Made by a program: the position numbers and the translations under genes | In this document: piece by piece, positions 48,691-59,530 of the stretch | Layout: each line of letters opens with the position of its first letter | How positions within the stretch are numbered: the first letter of the stretch is position 1 | NCBI GenBank assembly: GCA_943788895.1 | Contig: CALSRZ010000002.1 | Span: 62,001-126,000, forward strand | Source of the DNA: an uncultured Pseudomonadales bacterium | GTDB taxonomy: Bacteria; Pseudomonadota; Gammaproteobacteria; Pseudomonadales; Porticoccaceae | Direction of reading: 5' to 3' | DNA length: 64,000 nt | Notes under the pieces: generated by a model | Database searches by the model: none | What the model saw: the letters and a program-made list of their open reading frames with translations, nothing else | Told to the model about the DNA's origin: nothing

Positions 48691-49383
48691 CTATTTAAAC
48701 TCTCTAACTATATAATTTAAAAGTATTTTCTGGCTTTTATTTCTAAGATTTTCTGCTGGTAGCTCGCGCTTTAATTCGTTTATATCTTCAATGGTATCGA
48801 CATCGGTCATCGGCTCTAAAATTGCTGCTTTGGAGGGTAATTGGGCGAGTAGTTGCTCAGCAGTATGTGCTGTACTGTAAGTCACATTGGTCCAGATATC
48901 TTTGGCAATCGGTGCTCTTCCTGCCAATAAATAGTAACCCCCATCCACTGCGGGCCCCAGAGTAAAGCTATTGTTATCCAAGCTATGGCTATCCAGAGCC
49001 TCTATGGCATTGTTTAGATGCCTTGAGGAGAGTTGTGGTGAATCGGCACCGATTAGAATAACCCGTTGATATCTGGCCAGAAGGCTCTGGTAGATATGGT
49101 GCTGGCGCTGGCCAAGCCCCCCTTCACCGGTATGTAGAGTTTCAAAACCCTGCCACATTGGGTGGGATAGTCCGGCTTCTTCGCCCACCGCCCAAAATGG
49201 CACTATATCCAGTGTTTTCGAGGCTGTTTCCAGAGTTTCTTGAATAGCCTCTGTGCACAGCTTATAAAATTGTTCCGCAGCAGCAGTGCCTGTGGTTGCC
49301 GCCAGACGGGTTTTGACTGGCGATATTCCGGGAGTCTTCACAAATACCGCAATGGCAGTGGCGTTTAGAATCTTGCTAGTCAT
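48691..49383 (-). CDS. TIGR04282-type (DUF2064) glycosyltransferase-like protein
   Basis: 230 residues with a nucleotide-diphospho-sugar transferase fold. FVKTPGISPVKTRLAATTG is the N-terminal nucleotide motif and RVILIGADSPQLSS the metal/nucleotide site; GPAVDGGYYLLAGR follows. TIGR04282 proteins are annotated as arsenosugar-associated glycosyltransferases. Six bases separate it from the upstream TIGR04283-type gene, so the two form an operon with the phosphorylase. Confidence 0.88.
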   Translation of the reverse strand: MTSKILNATAIAVFVKTPGISPVKTRLAATTGTAAAEQFYKLCTEAIQETLETASKTLDIVPFWAVGEEAGLSHPMWQGFETLHTGEGGLGQRQHHIYQSLLARYQRVILIGADSPQLSSRHLNNAIEALDSHSLDNNSFTLGPAVDGGYYLLAGRAPIAKDIWTNVTYSTAHTAEQLLAQLPSKAAILEPMTDVDTIEDINELKRELPAENLRNKSQKILLNYIVREFK

Positions 49384-49389
49384 TGGATG

Positions 49390-50034
49390 CTACTCATAAA
49401 GAGCTCTGATACGTATCGCGATAAGTTTTAGCAGCTGTGGAGCTGACATGAGTATCCAGCGCCACTGGTAGAGCAGGGATAATTTTAGCCAACCCTGCTG
49501 CTGATATTTGCGACCGCTGGTTAGCAGTGTTGAAGGGATACGACGCAATTTAATGCGCGCCTGATGAGCCTGCCAGACAAACAGCAAATCTTCGCCGTAG
49601 GCAGTGTCTTCGCAGTAGCAGCCAAGCTTGTTAAACAGGGATTTTTTAATACAGAAGCCCTGATCACCAAAGGGGATACCCAGTAACCTTGAACGCAGAT
49701 TGGCACCTAGGGCATTGCCGCTTAAAAACTGCTGATCAAAGGCCAGATCGAAGTAGTGCAGGGCATCCGGGTATTTTTCGAGACTTTGTTCTAGCGCTTG
49801 GAGATTATCTGCGCTGATGCGACTGTCTGCATGAACAAACCATAACCATTCGCCGCTGGCCTCTGCTGCACCATTGTTAAGGCTCTTTGCGCGGGTTTGG
49901 TTTGAGCGGGGGATGATCTCTACTTGGTGCTGGCCGTGGCTGTGAAGATCGGCAATCAGCTGGTTGTGTTCGGTTTCCTCGCTTGCAAGGGGAATAATAA
50001 TGCTGAGCTGTTCTAGAACTGAGGGACGGCTCAC
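49390..50034 (-). CDS. TIGR04283-type family 2 glycosyltransferase
   Basis: About 214 residues, GT-A fold. LSIIIPLASEE opens the nucleotide-binding region, WLWFVHADSRIS is the metal-binding site and PFGDQGFCIKKSLF the acceptor region. I start at GTG 50034, which overlaps the phosphorylase stop as GTGA, typical of translational coupling; an in-frame GTG at 50055 would add seven residues. TIGR04283 and TIGR04282 proteins usually occur together. Confidence 0.88.
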   Translation of the reverse strand: MSRPSVLEQLSIIIPLASEETEHNQLIADLHSHGQHQVEIIPRSNQTRAKSLNNGAAEASGEWLWFVHADSRISADNLQALEQSLEKYPDALHYFDLAFDQQFLSGNALGANLRSRLLGIPFGDQGFCIKKSLFNKLGCYCEDTAYGEDLLFVWQAHQARIKLRRIPSTLLTSGRKYQQQGWLKLSLLYQWRWILMSAPQLLKLIAIRIRALYE

Positions 50035-50879
50035 CGTTGCAAAATCTCCAGCCACTTTTTTTGCTCGGGCTTTAGATGGGCTTCAGGAGTCATAAGCGCT
50101 GTTTGCAGTGCGTTTCTAATATCCTCTGGTGTCTCAGTGGCTGGGACTGATAACAACTGATTGACCAGGCCTATAGCTTTTTCCAAAGTCCCTGAATAGA
50201 CCTCAAAGAATTTGTCGACGCTAACATGCTGGCTGGGGTCATCCATCCAGCAGTCATAGTCTGTTACCAGACACATTGAGCAATAGGCGAGCTGTGCTTC
50301 TCGAGCTAAAAAGGCCTCGGGAATATTGGTCATGCCGACCAGATCGCAGTTGGCCGCAGTGCGTAAAAAATGACTCTCGGCACGGGTGCCCAATCGCGGG
50401 CCCTCGACGCAGGCATAGGTTTTATCTGTATGCAGTGGTTGCTCAATCTGCGCTGCCGCCGTCTGAATATCTTTGCTCAGTGCAGGGCAGGCGGGATTGG
50501 CTGTAGAGATATGGGCGACAACACCATTGCCAAAGAATGACTTTTCACGCTGTCCACGGGTGTGATCAAAGTATTGCGAGACCAGTGCCAGATCACCGGG
50601 CTTAATATCCTCACGCAAACTGCCGGCGGCGGAGAGGGAAAAGATTCGCCGCGCGCCGAGTTTTTTTAGCGCGAAGATATTCGCTCTGTAGTTAACCTCA
50701 TGGGGCAGTAGCTGGTGGGCTGTACCGTGGCGGGCAAGAAATAAAATCGGCTGGCCTAGATATACACCAGTAAAAATAGGTGCTGAGGGGCTGCCAAAGG
50801 GCGTTGAGACCTCAAGCTGTTGGTCAATCTCAAGACCTTTGAGTTGGTAGAGTCCAGAACCACCTATCAGTGCTAGCAT
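50031..50879 (-). CDS. S-methyl-5'-thioinosine/thioadenosine phosphorylase
   Basis: 282-residue purine-nucleoside phosphorylase family enzyme that splits MTA or methylthioinosine into base and 5-methylthioribose-1-phosphate. Motifs are LIGGSGLYQL, LARHGTAHQLLPHEVNYRAN, YACVEGPRLGTRAE and VGMTNIPEAFLAREAQLAY. The Pseudomonas homologue in this gene neighbourhood (PA3004) is a methylthioinosine phosphorylase. Here it is the first gene of the operon with the two glycosyltransferases and may also act on deoxyadenosyl adducts made by the nearby radical SAM enzyme (inference). Confidence 0.88.
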   Translation of the reverse strand: MLALIGGSGLYQLKGLEIDQQLEVSTPFGSPSAPIFTGVYLGQPILFLARHGTAHQLLPHEVNYRANIFALKKLGARRIFSLSAAGSLREDIKPGDLALVSQYFDHTRGQREKSFFGNGVVAHISTANPACPALSKDIQTAAAQIEQPLHTDKTYACVEGPRLGTRAESHFLRTAANCDLVGMTNIPEAFLAREAQLAYCSMCLVTDYDCWMDDPSQHVSVDKFFEVYSGTLEKAIGLVNQLLSVPATETPEDIRNALQTALMTPEAHLKPEQKKWLEILQR

Positions 50880-51035
50880 GCAATTCCCTCGAATGTTTTT
50901 TATGCGCTAATGTTACAGGGTAAATCTGTCTTTGGGGTAGACCAATTGGTCATCTATTGGGGTTTACAGAAAAATGGGATTGGGCGTTAAATAACTGAAA
51001 GCCTAGAGCATCTAATTATTGCAGGGAGAGAGTCG

Positions 51036-52814
51036 GTGAGTATCTATGTTGTACCCCAGAGGGAACTGTCATTTATCTTTGATGAAATTATTGACTACAA
51101 GCAGCATTGCCAAATGCCCGGTTTTGAAGAGGCCAGTGCCGATCTGGTTGAGGTTATTCTGCCGGAAGCGGCGAAATTTTTTGAGCAGGTTGTCGCGCCG
51201 ACCAATCCTCAGGGGGACAGATCCCCAGCCCATTTAAAAGATGGCGAGGTGGTTGTTTCCCCGGGCTTAGATGGTGTCTATAGCAAGATGGTCGACGCCG
51301 GCTGGTGCTGCCTAAATGGCGACGCCGCTTATGGTGGTGCAGGTTTCCCCAGCGTTGTCGATCTGGCTGTTCAGGAGATGTCCCAGTCGGCGAATCTGGG
51401 CTTTAGTCTATTGCCGATGCTGAGCAGGGGTGTGGTTCATGCGCTGGGTCTGTACGGCACTGAGCAGCAAAAAGACATCTATCTGGAAAAGCTTATCTCC
51501 GGTGCCTGGTCGGGCACCATGAATCTTACCGAGCCTCAGGCTGGCAGTGATCTATCGGCAGTGCGAACCAAGGCGGTGGCCAATGGCGATCACTATTTAA
51601 TTAGTGGCCAGAAAATTTATATCACCTGGGGCGACCACAGCTGTGCCAAGAATATTATTCATCTGGTGCTGGCGCGTAAACCCGATTCGCCTGAGGGCAA
51701 TCAGGGTATCTCTCTGTTTTTAGTGCCGAAGTTTTTAGTTGATGCAGATGGCAATCCCGGCGAGCGCAACGATGTTAAAACGGTCGGTGTCGAACATAAG
51801 CTGGGTATTCACAGCAGTCCCACCTGCACCCTGCAGTTTGGTGATAAGGGCGGCGCTGTCGGCTATCTGGTCGGTGAAGAAAATCACGGCCTGCAAAATA
51901 TGTTTACCATGATGAACAATGCTCGCCTCGCGGTCGGCCATCAGGGTGTCGCCGTAAGCGAGCGCGCCTACCAACAGGCCGTCGCCTATGCCCGGGATCG
52001 AGTCCAGGGTCGCGTGGATGGCATTGAGGGTGGTGCAGCGATTATTCACCACCCAGATGTGCAGCGTATGCTGATGCAGATGCGCGCCCAGACGGAAGCG
52101 GGCAGGGCTATGTCGTTCTATGCTATTGCTGCCGAGGATCGCAGCTTTCACCATCCGGATCAGCAGGTTAGAACTGAGAGTGCAAGATTGGTTGAGGTAT
52201 TAACGCCTCTGGTTAAAGGCTGGTGTACCGAGGTGGCGATGGAGACCACTTCTCTGGGTGTTCAGGTTCACGGTGGTATGGGCTTTATCGAGGAGACCGG
52301 CGCTGCCCAACATATGCGCGATGCGCGGATTCTGCCGATCTATGAGGGCACCAATGGTATTCAGGCGCTAGATTTTATCGGCCGCAAATGTCTGCGCGAT
52401 GGCGGTGAGGGATTATCGGCATTACTGGCCGAGATGAGCCTGACCGCTTCTGTCACCTCTACATCTCCGCAAATACACAGCCTGCTCAGGTCTCTCGAGA
52501 TGGCAATCACCCAGTGTCGAGAGGCGCTCGATTCAGTGTTAGCCAACCCTGAGCACTCGGCCTATACGGCCTATGGATATATGATGCTGTTTGGTAATTC
52601 GGTGTCTTACTGGCTGCTGGTCAAACTGGCTATAGCGGCGCAAAAGCAGTTAGATCAGGGTTCCCAAGAGCGTTTTTACCAGCAGAAAATGTCTACCGCG
52701 CAGTTCTTTGCGACCCAACTTTTAACCCGCAATTATGCATACCTTGCAGCTGTTACCGATGGTGCAGACTATTTGCAGTCTGTTGAGGATAAGGATTTTA
52801 CAACCCTACACTAA
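51036..52814 (+). CDS. acyl-CoA dehydrogenase, 592-aa DmdC-like type
   Basis: FAD enzyme that introduces a 2,3-double bond into acyl-CoA. The large form (about 590 residues) with an N-terminal SIYVVPQRELSFIFDEI segment includes methylmercaptopropionyl-CoA dehydrogenase (DmdC) and long-chain enzymes. FAD/substrate motifs are WSGTMNLTEPQAGSDLSAV and QVHGGMGFIEETGAAQHMRD; the catalytic glutamate lies in ILPIYEGTNGIQALDF. GTG 51036 follows AGGGAGAG. DMSP catabolism is possible in a marine bacterium, but no DmdB/DmdD is in view. Confidence 0.9.
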   Translation: MSIYVVPQRELSFIFDEIIDYKQHCQMPGFEEASADLVEVILPEAAKFFEQVVAPTNPQGDRSPAHLKDGEVVVSPGLDGVYSKMVDAGWCCLNGDAAYGGAGFPSVVDLAVQEMSQSANLGFSLLPMLSRGVVHALGLYGTEQQKDIYLEKLISGAWSGTMNLTEPQAGSDLSAVRTKAVANGDHYLISGQKIYITWGDHSCAKNIIHLVLARKPDSPEGNQGISLFLVPKFLVDADGNPGERNDVKTVGVEHKLGIHSSPTCTLQFGDKGGAVGYLVGEENHGLQNMFTMMNNARLAVGHQGVAVSERAYQQAVAYARDRVQGRVDGIEGGAAIIHHPDVQRMLMQMRAQTEAGRAMSFYAIAAEDRSFHHPDQQVRTESARLVEVLTPLVKGWCTEVAMETTSLGVQVHGGMGFIEETGAAQHMRDARILPIYEGTNGIQALDFIGRKCLRDGGEGLSALLAEMSLTASVTSTSPQIHSLLRSLEMAITQCREALDSVLANPEHSAYTAYGYMMLFGNSVSYWLLVKLAIAAQKQLDQGSQERFYQQKMSTAQFFATQLLTRNYAYLAAVTDGADYLQSVEDKDFTTLH

Positions 52815-52938
52815 GGATTTTGCCACAGGGCTGTGCTATCAATAATAAAGATAAAACTATAAAAAAAATCAGCAATAAAAATAAATATTAGTTGTGCTAC
52901 TGAAGTCATGTGGCTGGAGTGCGTCTTGTTTAGGAGTG

Positions 52939-52991
52939 GTTAGTCGTTTTTAACGACGGCTAACTGTTTTTGTTAGCGGGTAGCCGCTAAC
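52939..52991 (+). promoter_or_regulatory. two consecutive hairpins in the TonB receptor leader
   Basis: GTTAG-TCGTT-TTT-AACGA-CGG-CTAAC (52939-52964) and GTTAGCGG-GTAG-CCGCTAAC (52972-52991) share the GTTAG/CTAAC arms, so the two could also pair with each other in alternative forms. The second ends a few bases before the GGGGAG ribosome-binding site of the receptor at 53014. Confidence 0.45.
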
Positions 52992-53013
52992 TACCAACAG
53001 GGGAGCAACTACA

Positions 53014-55383
53014 ATGAAAAATATCTTATCCAGGTCTATTTTATCACTGGCAATTGCGGTTCCGGCGGGGATTGCCCATTCTGTTGTGCTCGACGAAATT
53101 ATTGTCACAGCGCAACAGCGTGCCGAATCACTTCAGGACGTACCGGTTTCAGTGGCGGCAGTAACCGCTGAAAAAATATTTGATGCAGGGGTCGTTGATC
53201 TTCAAGGGCTTTCCGAGTACGTGCCCAACTTCACTATTAATGAAACCGGTATTTCTACCACTATCTCCATTCGCGGAATCAGTTCGGGTATTAACCCGGG
53301 GTTTGAACAGTCGGTGGGTATGTATAACGACGGTCTTTTTTACGGTCGAGGGCAGCTGGCGCGTATTCCAATGATCGATATGGAGCGGGTAGAGGTGCTG
53401 CGTGGCCCTCAGGGTATTTTGTTTGGCAAAAACAGTATTGCCGGTGCGGTAAGTCAGATTACCGCCAAGCCCACCGATGAGTTCGAGGGGTCAGTTACTG
53501 CACTGTATGAGCCTGATCACGGTGAGGAAGATCTGCGATTGGTTCTCTCCGGTCCACTGACAGATAATCTTAGTGGCCGCCTTGCTGTATTGACCCGGGA
53601 TTTGGATGGCTATATTAAAAACACTTTCACCGGTGAAGATGAACAGCAGGAGTCGGAAGAAGCTATCCGCGCTTCTCTGCGTTGGAATATCAATGAGGAT
53701 ATGACAGCTGATCTAAAAGTTTCACGTTCCACCTTTGATGTTATAGGTCGAAATCTCGAGGTCCATAACAGTGTTGGTACACCAGACCATATCACTGTGC
53801 TGAATTCCCTTCAGGGATTTGAGGTTGATGCCGAGCTCAATTATATCGGCGATAACAATGGTCACTTCAGCAATAACGAAGTCAATAATGCAACACTGAC
53901 TGTCGACTGGGATCTCAACGGTCTTACTCTTACCTCGACCACTGGCTATGTGGATTACGAGTTTTCGGAAAACTGTGACTGCGACTTTACCGGCGCGGCG
54001 ATATTTGATGCGGCAGGGCAGGAGGAGTACCGCCAGTTTAGTCAGGAATTCCGTTTTGTCTCAGATGTTGATGGCGACTTTAACTACATTGCCGGAGTCT
54101 TTTTCCAGTCAACCGATCTTGAATATACCGACCAGATTATTTTACCCGATCCAACAGTGATCACCGCGGCATTGGTCGGCGCTGGTGCAGGTTCATTGGC
54201 ACCTCTGGCAGCCGGTTCTTCAACCAACCGTGAACTTAATCAAGAGGGCGATATCTGGGCGGTGTTTGCGCAGACTACCTGGTCAATTGCCAACAATATG
54301 CGCCTGACTGTCGGTGGTCGTTACTCCCAAGAAACTAAAGATGCCGATCGTCTGCAGCAGCATATCTCCAGTCCTACTTCGCCCTTTGGTGGTGCAACGC
54401 TGCCTGTGGGTATAGCCACTGATCCCTACAACTTGCTGTACGGTATTTTTGCGATCGAGCCCTATGAAAAGATCACCGGTGAACTTGATGATGATTCATT
54501 TACACCAGTGATTACTCTGGAATGGGACCTCAGCGAAGATACTATGACCTATGCAACATGGACCAAGGGCCACAAGTCAGGTGGTTTTGATGCGCGCTCC
54601 AATGGCCATCCTGATGCCGCCGTTATGAATGCGATCAATCCATTGACCAGTGCGTCTATTACCGGTAGCTGGGAATTTGATCGTGAAGAGACAACCAGTA
54701 TTGAACTGGGGTCAAAAATGCGTCTGGCGGATGGCGCCGCCGAACTCAGTCTGGCGTTCTATCTGACGGAATATACCGATCTGCAGGTGTCGCAGTTTGA
54801 TGGCACTCTGGGTTTTAATGTCACCAATGCCGGTGAGGCGACGGTGCAGGGTCTCGAGGTCGATGGTCGCTGGGCGGTATCTGAAAAAGTCACGCTGACT
54901 GGCTCTGCCGCCTATCTGGATTTTAACTACGACAGGTTCCCTAATTCACAGTGCTATTTTGGTCAGGTGCCAAACTCGCCGGACTTCCCGGGGCTCTGTG
55001 ATGTGGCTGGTGAGCGCAAGGAATATACCCCTGAGTTTCAGGCCAATATTGGTGCTGCCTGGTCAGATACTGTCGCGGATAATTTGCTGATGAGTGCGTC
55101 TCTGGATCTGAGCTACGTGGGAGACTATATCTATACCCCAAACCTTGATCCGCGCACCGAGCAGGACGCTTATACATTGGTCAATGCCCGCGTTGCGCTG
55201 TCTAGCTCTGAGGGCGATTGGCAAGTAGCCCTAATCGGTCGCAACCTTAGCGATGAGACAGTGATTAATTTTGGTGGCAATACACCGCTGGCTGGAACTC
55301 TGACTGGTGGTGCTGGTAATTCCTACTACGCGTTTGTTAATCGGCCACGAAATGTTGCCCTGCAGGCGACATACAGTTTTTAA
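53014..55383 (+). CDS. TonB-dependent receptor
   Basis: 789-residue outer-membrane receptor. The signal peptide (SILSLAIAVPAGIAHS) is followed by a TonB box (VLDEIIVTAQQRAESLQDVP), the plug (MERVEVLRGPQGILFGKNSI) and a large barrel with the standard C-terminal aromatic residue (LQATYSF). The form resembles the large receptor family that expands in marine and sphingomonad-like bacteria; ligand unknown. A clear terminator follows. Confidence 0.93.
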   Translation: MKNILSRSILSLAIAVPAGIAHSVVLDEIIVTAQQRAESLQDVPVSVAAVTAEKIFDAGVVDLQGLSEYVPNFTINETGISTTISIRGISSGINPGFEQSVGMYNDGLFYGRGQLARIPMIDMERVEVLRGPQGILFGKNSIAGAVSQITAKPTDEFEGSVTALYEPDHGEEDLRLVLSGPLTDNLSGRLAVLTRDLDGYIKNTFTGEDEQQESEEAIRASLRWNINEDMTADLKVSRSTFDVIGRNLEVHNSVGTPDHITVLNSLQGFEVDAELNYIGDNNGHFSNNEVNNATLTVDWDLNGLTLTSTTGYVDYEFSENCDCDFTGAAIFDAAGQEEYRQFSQEFRFVSDVDGDFNYIAGVFFQSTDLEYTDQIILPDPTVITAALVGAGAGSLAPLAAGSSTNRELNQEGDIWAVFAQTTWSIANNMRLTVGGRYSQETKDADRLQQHISSPTSPFGGATLPVGIATDPYNLLYGIFAIEPYEKITGELDDDSFTPVITLEWDLSEDTMTYATWTKGHKSGGFDARSNGHPDAAVMNAINPLTSASITGSWEFDREETTSIELGSKMRLADGAAELSLAFYLTEYTDLQVSQFDGTLGFNVTNAGEATVQGLEVDGRWAVSEKVTLTGSAAYLDFNYDRFPNSQCYFGQVPNSPDFPGLCDVAGERKEYTPEFQANIGAAWSDTVADNLLMSASLDLSYVGDYIYTPNLDPRTEQDAYTLVNARVALSSSEGDWQVALIGRNLSDETVINFGGNTPLAGTLTGGAGNSYYAFVNRPRNVALQATYSF

Positions 55384-55413
55384 CAAGTAAGTCATTTTTT
55401 AGTCAACGAAAAC

Positions 55414-55447
55414 AAAAAGGGGCTGCAATATTTGCAGCCCCTTTTTT
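55414..55447 (+). terminator. intrinsic terminator after the TonB receptor
   Basis: GGGGCTGCAA (55419-55428) pairs with TTGCAGCCCC (55432-55441), flanked by five As and six Ts, so it may work in both directions between convergent genes. Confidence 0.92.
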
Positions 55448-55480
55448 AATTTTACGCTTTATTAAAAATCTCAATAATCT

Positions 55481-55726
55481 CTATCCGTTATTGCTCAGAA
55501 CTAATCCAACAACAGTCGCCATCGTAGCAATAAACAGCAGGGTAAAAACAAAGCCGCCAATAATAAAAGCCAGCGGGTTTCCCTCTTGGAAATCTCGCTC
55601 GCGATTCTTATTGCTCTGCACACCAATCGCTGCCGCTAGGATACTTTTAACCAGCGACCCGAGGCCGGGCTTTTTAGGTTTTGATTCTTCAGTCACAGTT
55701 ATTTCTTCGCTCTTTGTCGTTAGCAC
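55481..55726 (-). CDS. DUF2970 membrane protein
   Basis: 81 residues: a soluble N-terminal stretch, then SLVKSILAAAIGVQSNKNRERD and one C-terminal transmembrane helix (LAFIIGGFVFTLLFIATMAT). This is the DUF2970 layout. The GTG start directly abuts the metH stop codon with no gap, so it is co-expressed with metH. Role unknown. Confidence 0.88.
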   Translation of the reverse strand: MLTTKSEEITVTEESKPKKPGLGSLVKSILAAAIGVQSNKNRERDFQEGNPLAFIIGGFVFTLLFIATMATVVGLVLSNNG

Positions 55727-58700
55727 TTAATCATTAAGAATGGGCGTCAACCAGCGCTCAAGTTCTGGCGTTGAAAGACCTTTTCGCTCAGCCAATGATT
55801 CGACCTGATCGCCATCAATTTTTCCGGTATTAAAATACTTAGCATCTGGATGGCCAAAGTACCAGCCACTCACCGCCGCAGCCGGTGACATGGCGAAGCT
55901 ATCGGTTAATTCCAGGCCGATATTTTCAGTGACATTCAACAGTTCAAACAGCGTGCCTTTCTCTGTGTGGTCAGGACAGGCCGGGTAGCCCGGGGCAGGG
56001 CGAATACCGCGGTACTTCTCTTTGATCAGTGATTCATTGTCGAGCTGCTCATCAGCGGCATAGCCCCAGTGCTCGCGACGCACCTGCTCGTGGAGTCGCT
56101 CGGCAAAGGCCTCAGCCAGGCGATCGGCCAGGGCTTTGACCATGATCGCATTGTAGTCATCGTGCTGGGCTTCATATTCAGCCGCCAGCTCGTCGGCACC
56201 AATACCGGTGGTTACCGCAAAGGCACCAATATGATCGCGGATATCTGATTCTTTTGGCGCGACAAAATCGGCGAGAGATCTGAGCTCTTCACTGGCGCCA
56301 GGCTTTTGAATCTGCTGACGAATATGGTGCAGCGTGGCCAGAGTTTCGCCCTTTGAATCGTAGACTTCAATATCATCATGGTTAACCGTATTGGCTTCCC
56401 AAAGACCAAATACCGCACGCGCAGTCAGGCGCTTATTGTCGATAATATCTTTAAGCAGTTTCTGGGCATCAGCAAATAAATTCTGTGCCGCTTCGCCGAC
56501 CACTTCATCGTCGAAAATCTTTGGGTACTTGCCGACCAGATCCCAGGTGATAAAGAAGGGTGTCCAATCAATATAGGGCACCAGTGCCTCCAGCGGATAA
56601 TCATCCAGTACTGTCACACCCGGTTTTGCCGGCAGGGTTGGCTGATAGTCGCGCCAGTTAATCTGCGGTTTTTGTTTAACCGCATCCGAGTAGGCGTACA
56701 GCGTTCCCCTTGGTGTTCTATTGGCCGTGCGCAGTCGCACAGCGTCGTAATCGAGCTGTATCTCGGCGACAAAGGCATCGCGATTTTCTTTGCTGATCAG
56801 TTTACTGGCGACACCGACAGCGCGGGATGCATCAGAGACATAAATGGTCTGGTTGCGTTCGTAAGTGGGTGCAATCTTCACCGCAGTATGTGCCTTGGAT
56901 GTGGTGGCACCGCCAATCAATAGGGGTATGTCAAAACCCTGGCGCTCCATCTCTTTGCCCAGTGTGACCATCTCATCGAGTGAGGGGGTAATCAGGCCGG
57001 AGAGACCAATAATATCGACATTGTGTTCTCTGGCAGTCTGGAGAATTTTTTCTGCAGGCACCATCACGCCGAGATCAATCACCTCATAGTTATTGCACTG
57101 CAGAACAACGCCGACAATATTCTTGCCAATATCGTGAACATCGCCCTTAACCGTAGCCATCAGAATCTTACCATTGGTGCTGGCAGCTTCATCTTTTTCA
57201 TCTTCGATATAGGGCTGCAGATAGGCCACTGCCTGTTTCATCACTCGGGCAGACTTCACCACCTGAGGGAGAAACATTTTGCCGGAACCAAACAGGTCGC
57301 CGACAATATTCATACCGTCCATCAGTGCGCCTTCAATAACATGTAGAGGACGATCGGCTTGCTGACGGGCCTCTTCAGTATCTTCCTCAATAAAGGCAGT
57401 GATACCTTTAACCAGCGCATGTTCAAGGCGACGATTAACATTGGCCTCGCGCCAGCTTAAATCTTCAGTTTTGCTCTGGGTGGAACCGTCACCGCGATAT
57501 TTATCGGCAATCGCCAATAGATTTTCAGTACCCTCGGGCGTGCGGAACAGCACCACATCTTCCACAACATTGCGCAGCTCTTCCGGCAGGTCATCATAGA
57601 CTGCCAGCTGGCCGGCGTTAACAATACCCATGCTCAGTCCTTCGCGGATGGCATGGAAGAGAAACACCGAGTGAATCGCCTCGCGCACTGGATTATTGCC
57701 GCGGAACGAAAACGATACATTGGATATGCCACCACTAATCAGTGCATGGGGCAGGTTTTGCTTGATCCAGCTACAGGCCTGGATAAAGTCGAGACCGTAT
57801 CTATTGTGCTCTTCAATACCGGTAGCAACAGCGAATACATTGGGGTCGAAGATAATATCTTCCGCAGGGAAGCCGATCTGGTTGACCAGAATATCGTAGC
57901 TGCGCTGGCAGATCTGTTGCCGGCGTTCAAGGTTGTCCGCCTGGCCATCTTCATCAAAGGCCATCACCACAATTGCCGCACCGTGTTTTTTACACAGCTG
58001 GGCGCGCTCGATAAATTCCGCTTCACCTTCTTTAAGGCTGATCGAATTGACCACTGACTTGCCCTGAATACATTTAAGGCCGGCTTCAATAACATCCCAT
58101 TTTGAAGAGTCGACCATAATTGGCACGCGGGAAATATCCGGCTCGCTGGCAATCAGGTGTAAAAATTTCACCATGGCAGGCAGGGATTCAAGCATGCCTT
58201 CGTCCATATTGACGTCGATAATCTGCGCGCCATTAAGCACCTGCTGGCGGGCTACTTCGAGTGCCGCATCATAATTCTCTTCGAGAATCAGGCGCTTAAA
58301 TACCGCCGAGCCGGTGACATTGCAGCGCTCGCCAACATTCACAAACAGTGATTCGGCGGAGATGGTAAAGGGTTCAAGTCCCGACAGGCGACAGGCGGGC
58401 TCTATCTCGGGAATCTGGCGCACCGGGATAGCTGCCACAGCATCGGCAATGGCGCGAATATGTTCAGGGGTCGTACCACAGCAGCCACCGACAATATTTA
58501 ACAGTCCGGCACTGGCAAACTCTGCCACGGTTGCAGCCATATTTTCCGCATCCAGGTCATAGCCGCCAAACTCATTGGGCAGGCCGGCATTGGGATGGGC
58601 GCTGATCAATGTATCTGCAGTGTTGGATATCTCCAGCAGGTGAGGGCGCAGTTCCTTGGGTCCCAAAGCACAGTTAAGTCCAACACTGATCGGTTTGCTG

Positions 58701-59422
58701 TGTTTTACCGAGTTCCAGAATGCTTCCGGTGTCTGTCCGGATAGGGTGCGACCACTGGCATCGGTAATCGTGCCGGAGATCATAATTGGCAGCTCATATC
58801 CCTGCTGTTCAAAAACCAGCTGAACGGCAAACAGTGCAGCCTTGGCATTTAGCGTATCGAAAATGGTCTCAACCATAATCACATCCGAACCACCTTCAAT
58901 TAGCGCTTCGGTGGATTCCACATAGGCTTCTACCAGCTCATCAAAGGTCACATTGCGCGCACCGGGATCGTTAACATCCGGGGATAGGGAAGCGGTTCTG
59001 CTGGTCGGCCCGAGGATGCCGGCGACAAAACGCGGGCGCTCCGGTGTGGAGAATTCATCAGCGGCTTTGCGCGCGAGCTGAGCAGAGGCAACATTGATCT
59101 CGCGAGAAATCGCCTCCATCTGATAATCGGCCTGGGAGATGGTGGTGGAGTTAAAGGTGTTGGTCTCGATAATATCCGCACCGGCTTCAAGGTAGGCGCG
59201 GTGGATATCGCAGATAATCTCTGGCTGAGTAAGGCTCAGAAGGTCGTTGTTGCCCTTTAGATCGCTGTGCCAGTCGGCAAAGCGCTCACCGCGAAAGTGC
59301 TCTTCTTCGAGTGTATGGCGCTGAATCATTGTGCCCATAGCACCATCTAAAATCAGAATGCGCTGCTGAGCGGCATCCAATACGCGTTGCTTATGGGCTT
59401 GAGCTTTATCACACTGAGACAT
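55727..59422 (-). CDS. metH: cobalamin-dependent methionine synthase
   Basis: 1231 residues, full length. Homocysteine-binding module with zinc-ligand [18 protein letters not shown] near residue 320, the pterin module ([13 protein letters not shown]), a cobalamin-binding module with [15 protein letters not shown] carrying the axial histidine (about residue 765), and the C-terminal SAM-dependent reactivation domain ([17 protein letters not shown]). It needs B12. I see no cobalamin-riboswitch pattern in the 199-base leader shared with divergent nfuA. Confidence 0.97.
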   Translation of the reverse strand: MSQCDKAQAHKQRVLDAAQQRILILDGAMGTMIQRHTLEEEHFRGERFADWHSDLKGNNDLLSLTQPEIICDIHRAYLEAGADIIETNTFNSTTISQADYQMEAISREINVASAQLARKAADEFSTPERPRFVAGILGPTSRTASLSPDVNDPGARNVTFDELVEAYVESTEALIEGGSDVIMVETIFDTLNAKAALFAVQLVFEQQGYELPIMISGTITDASGRTLSGQTPEAFWNSVKHSKPISVGLNCALGPKELRPHLLEISNTADTLISAHPNAGLPNEFGGYDLDAENMAATVAEFASAGLLNIVGGCCGTTPEHIRAIADAVAAIPVRQIPEIEPACRLSGLEPFTISAESLFVNVGERCNVTGSAVFKRLILEENYDAALEVARQQVLNGAQIIDVNMDEGMLESLPAMVKFLHLIASEPDISRVPIMVDSSKWDVIEAGLKCIQGKSVVNSISLKEGEAEFIERAQLCKKHGAAIVVMAFDEDGQADNLERRQQICQRSYDILVNQIGFPAEDIIFDPNVFAVATGIEEHNRYGLDFIQACSWIKQNLPHALISGGISNVSFSFRGNNPVREAIHSVFLFHAIREGLSMGIVNAGQLAVYDDLPEELRNVVEDVVLFRTPEGTENLLAIADKYRGDGSTQSKTEDLSWREANVNRRLEHALVKGITAFIEEDTEEARQQADRPLHVIEGALMDGMNIVGDLFGSGKMFLPQVVKSARVMKQAVAYLQPYIEDEKDEAASTNGKILMATVKGDVHDIGKNIVGVVLQCNNYEVIDLGVMVPAEKILQTAREHNVDIIGLSGLITPSLDEMVTLGKEMERQGFDIPLLIGGATTSKAHTAVKIAPTYERNQTIYVSDASRAVGVASKLISKENRDAFVAEIQLDYDAVRLRTANRTPRGTLYAYSDAVKQKPQINWRDYQPTLPAKPGVTVLDDYPLEALVPYIDWTPFFITWDLVGKYPKIFDDEVVGEAAQNLFADAQKLLKDIIDNKRLTARAVFGLWEANTVNHDDIEVYDSKGETLATLHHIRQQIQKPGASEELRSLADFVAPKESDIRDHIGAFAVTTGIGADELAAEYEAQHDDYNAIMVKALADRLAEAFAERLHEQVRREHWGYAADEQLDNESLIKEKYRGIRPAPGYPACPDHTEKGTLFELLNVTENIGLELTDSFAMSPAAAVSGWYFGHPDAKYFNTGKIDGDQVESLAERKGLSTPELERWLTPILND

Positions 59423-59530
59423 AATGCTTGTCTACACCTTTGTTTAACTGTTGTATCAAAATATTTTGATGGATGCGCATCATACCAAAATAAATTTAAA
59501 AAGCGACCTTTAAAAGGTAAAAAGGGGCTA

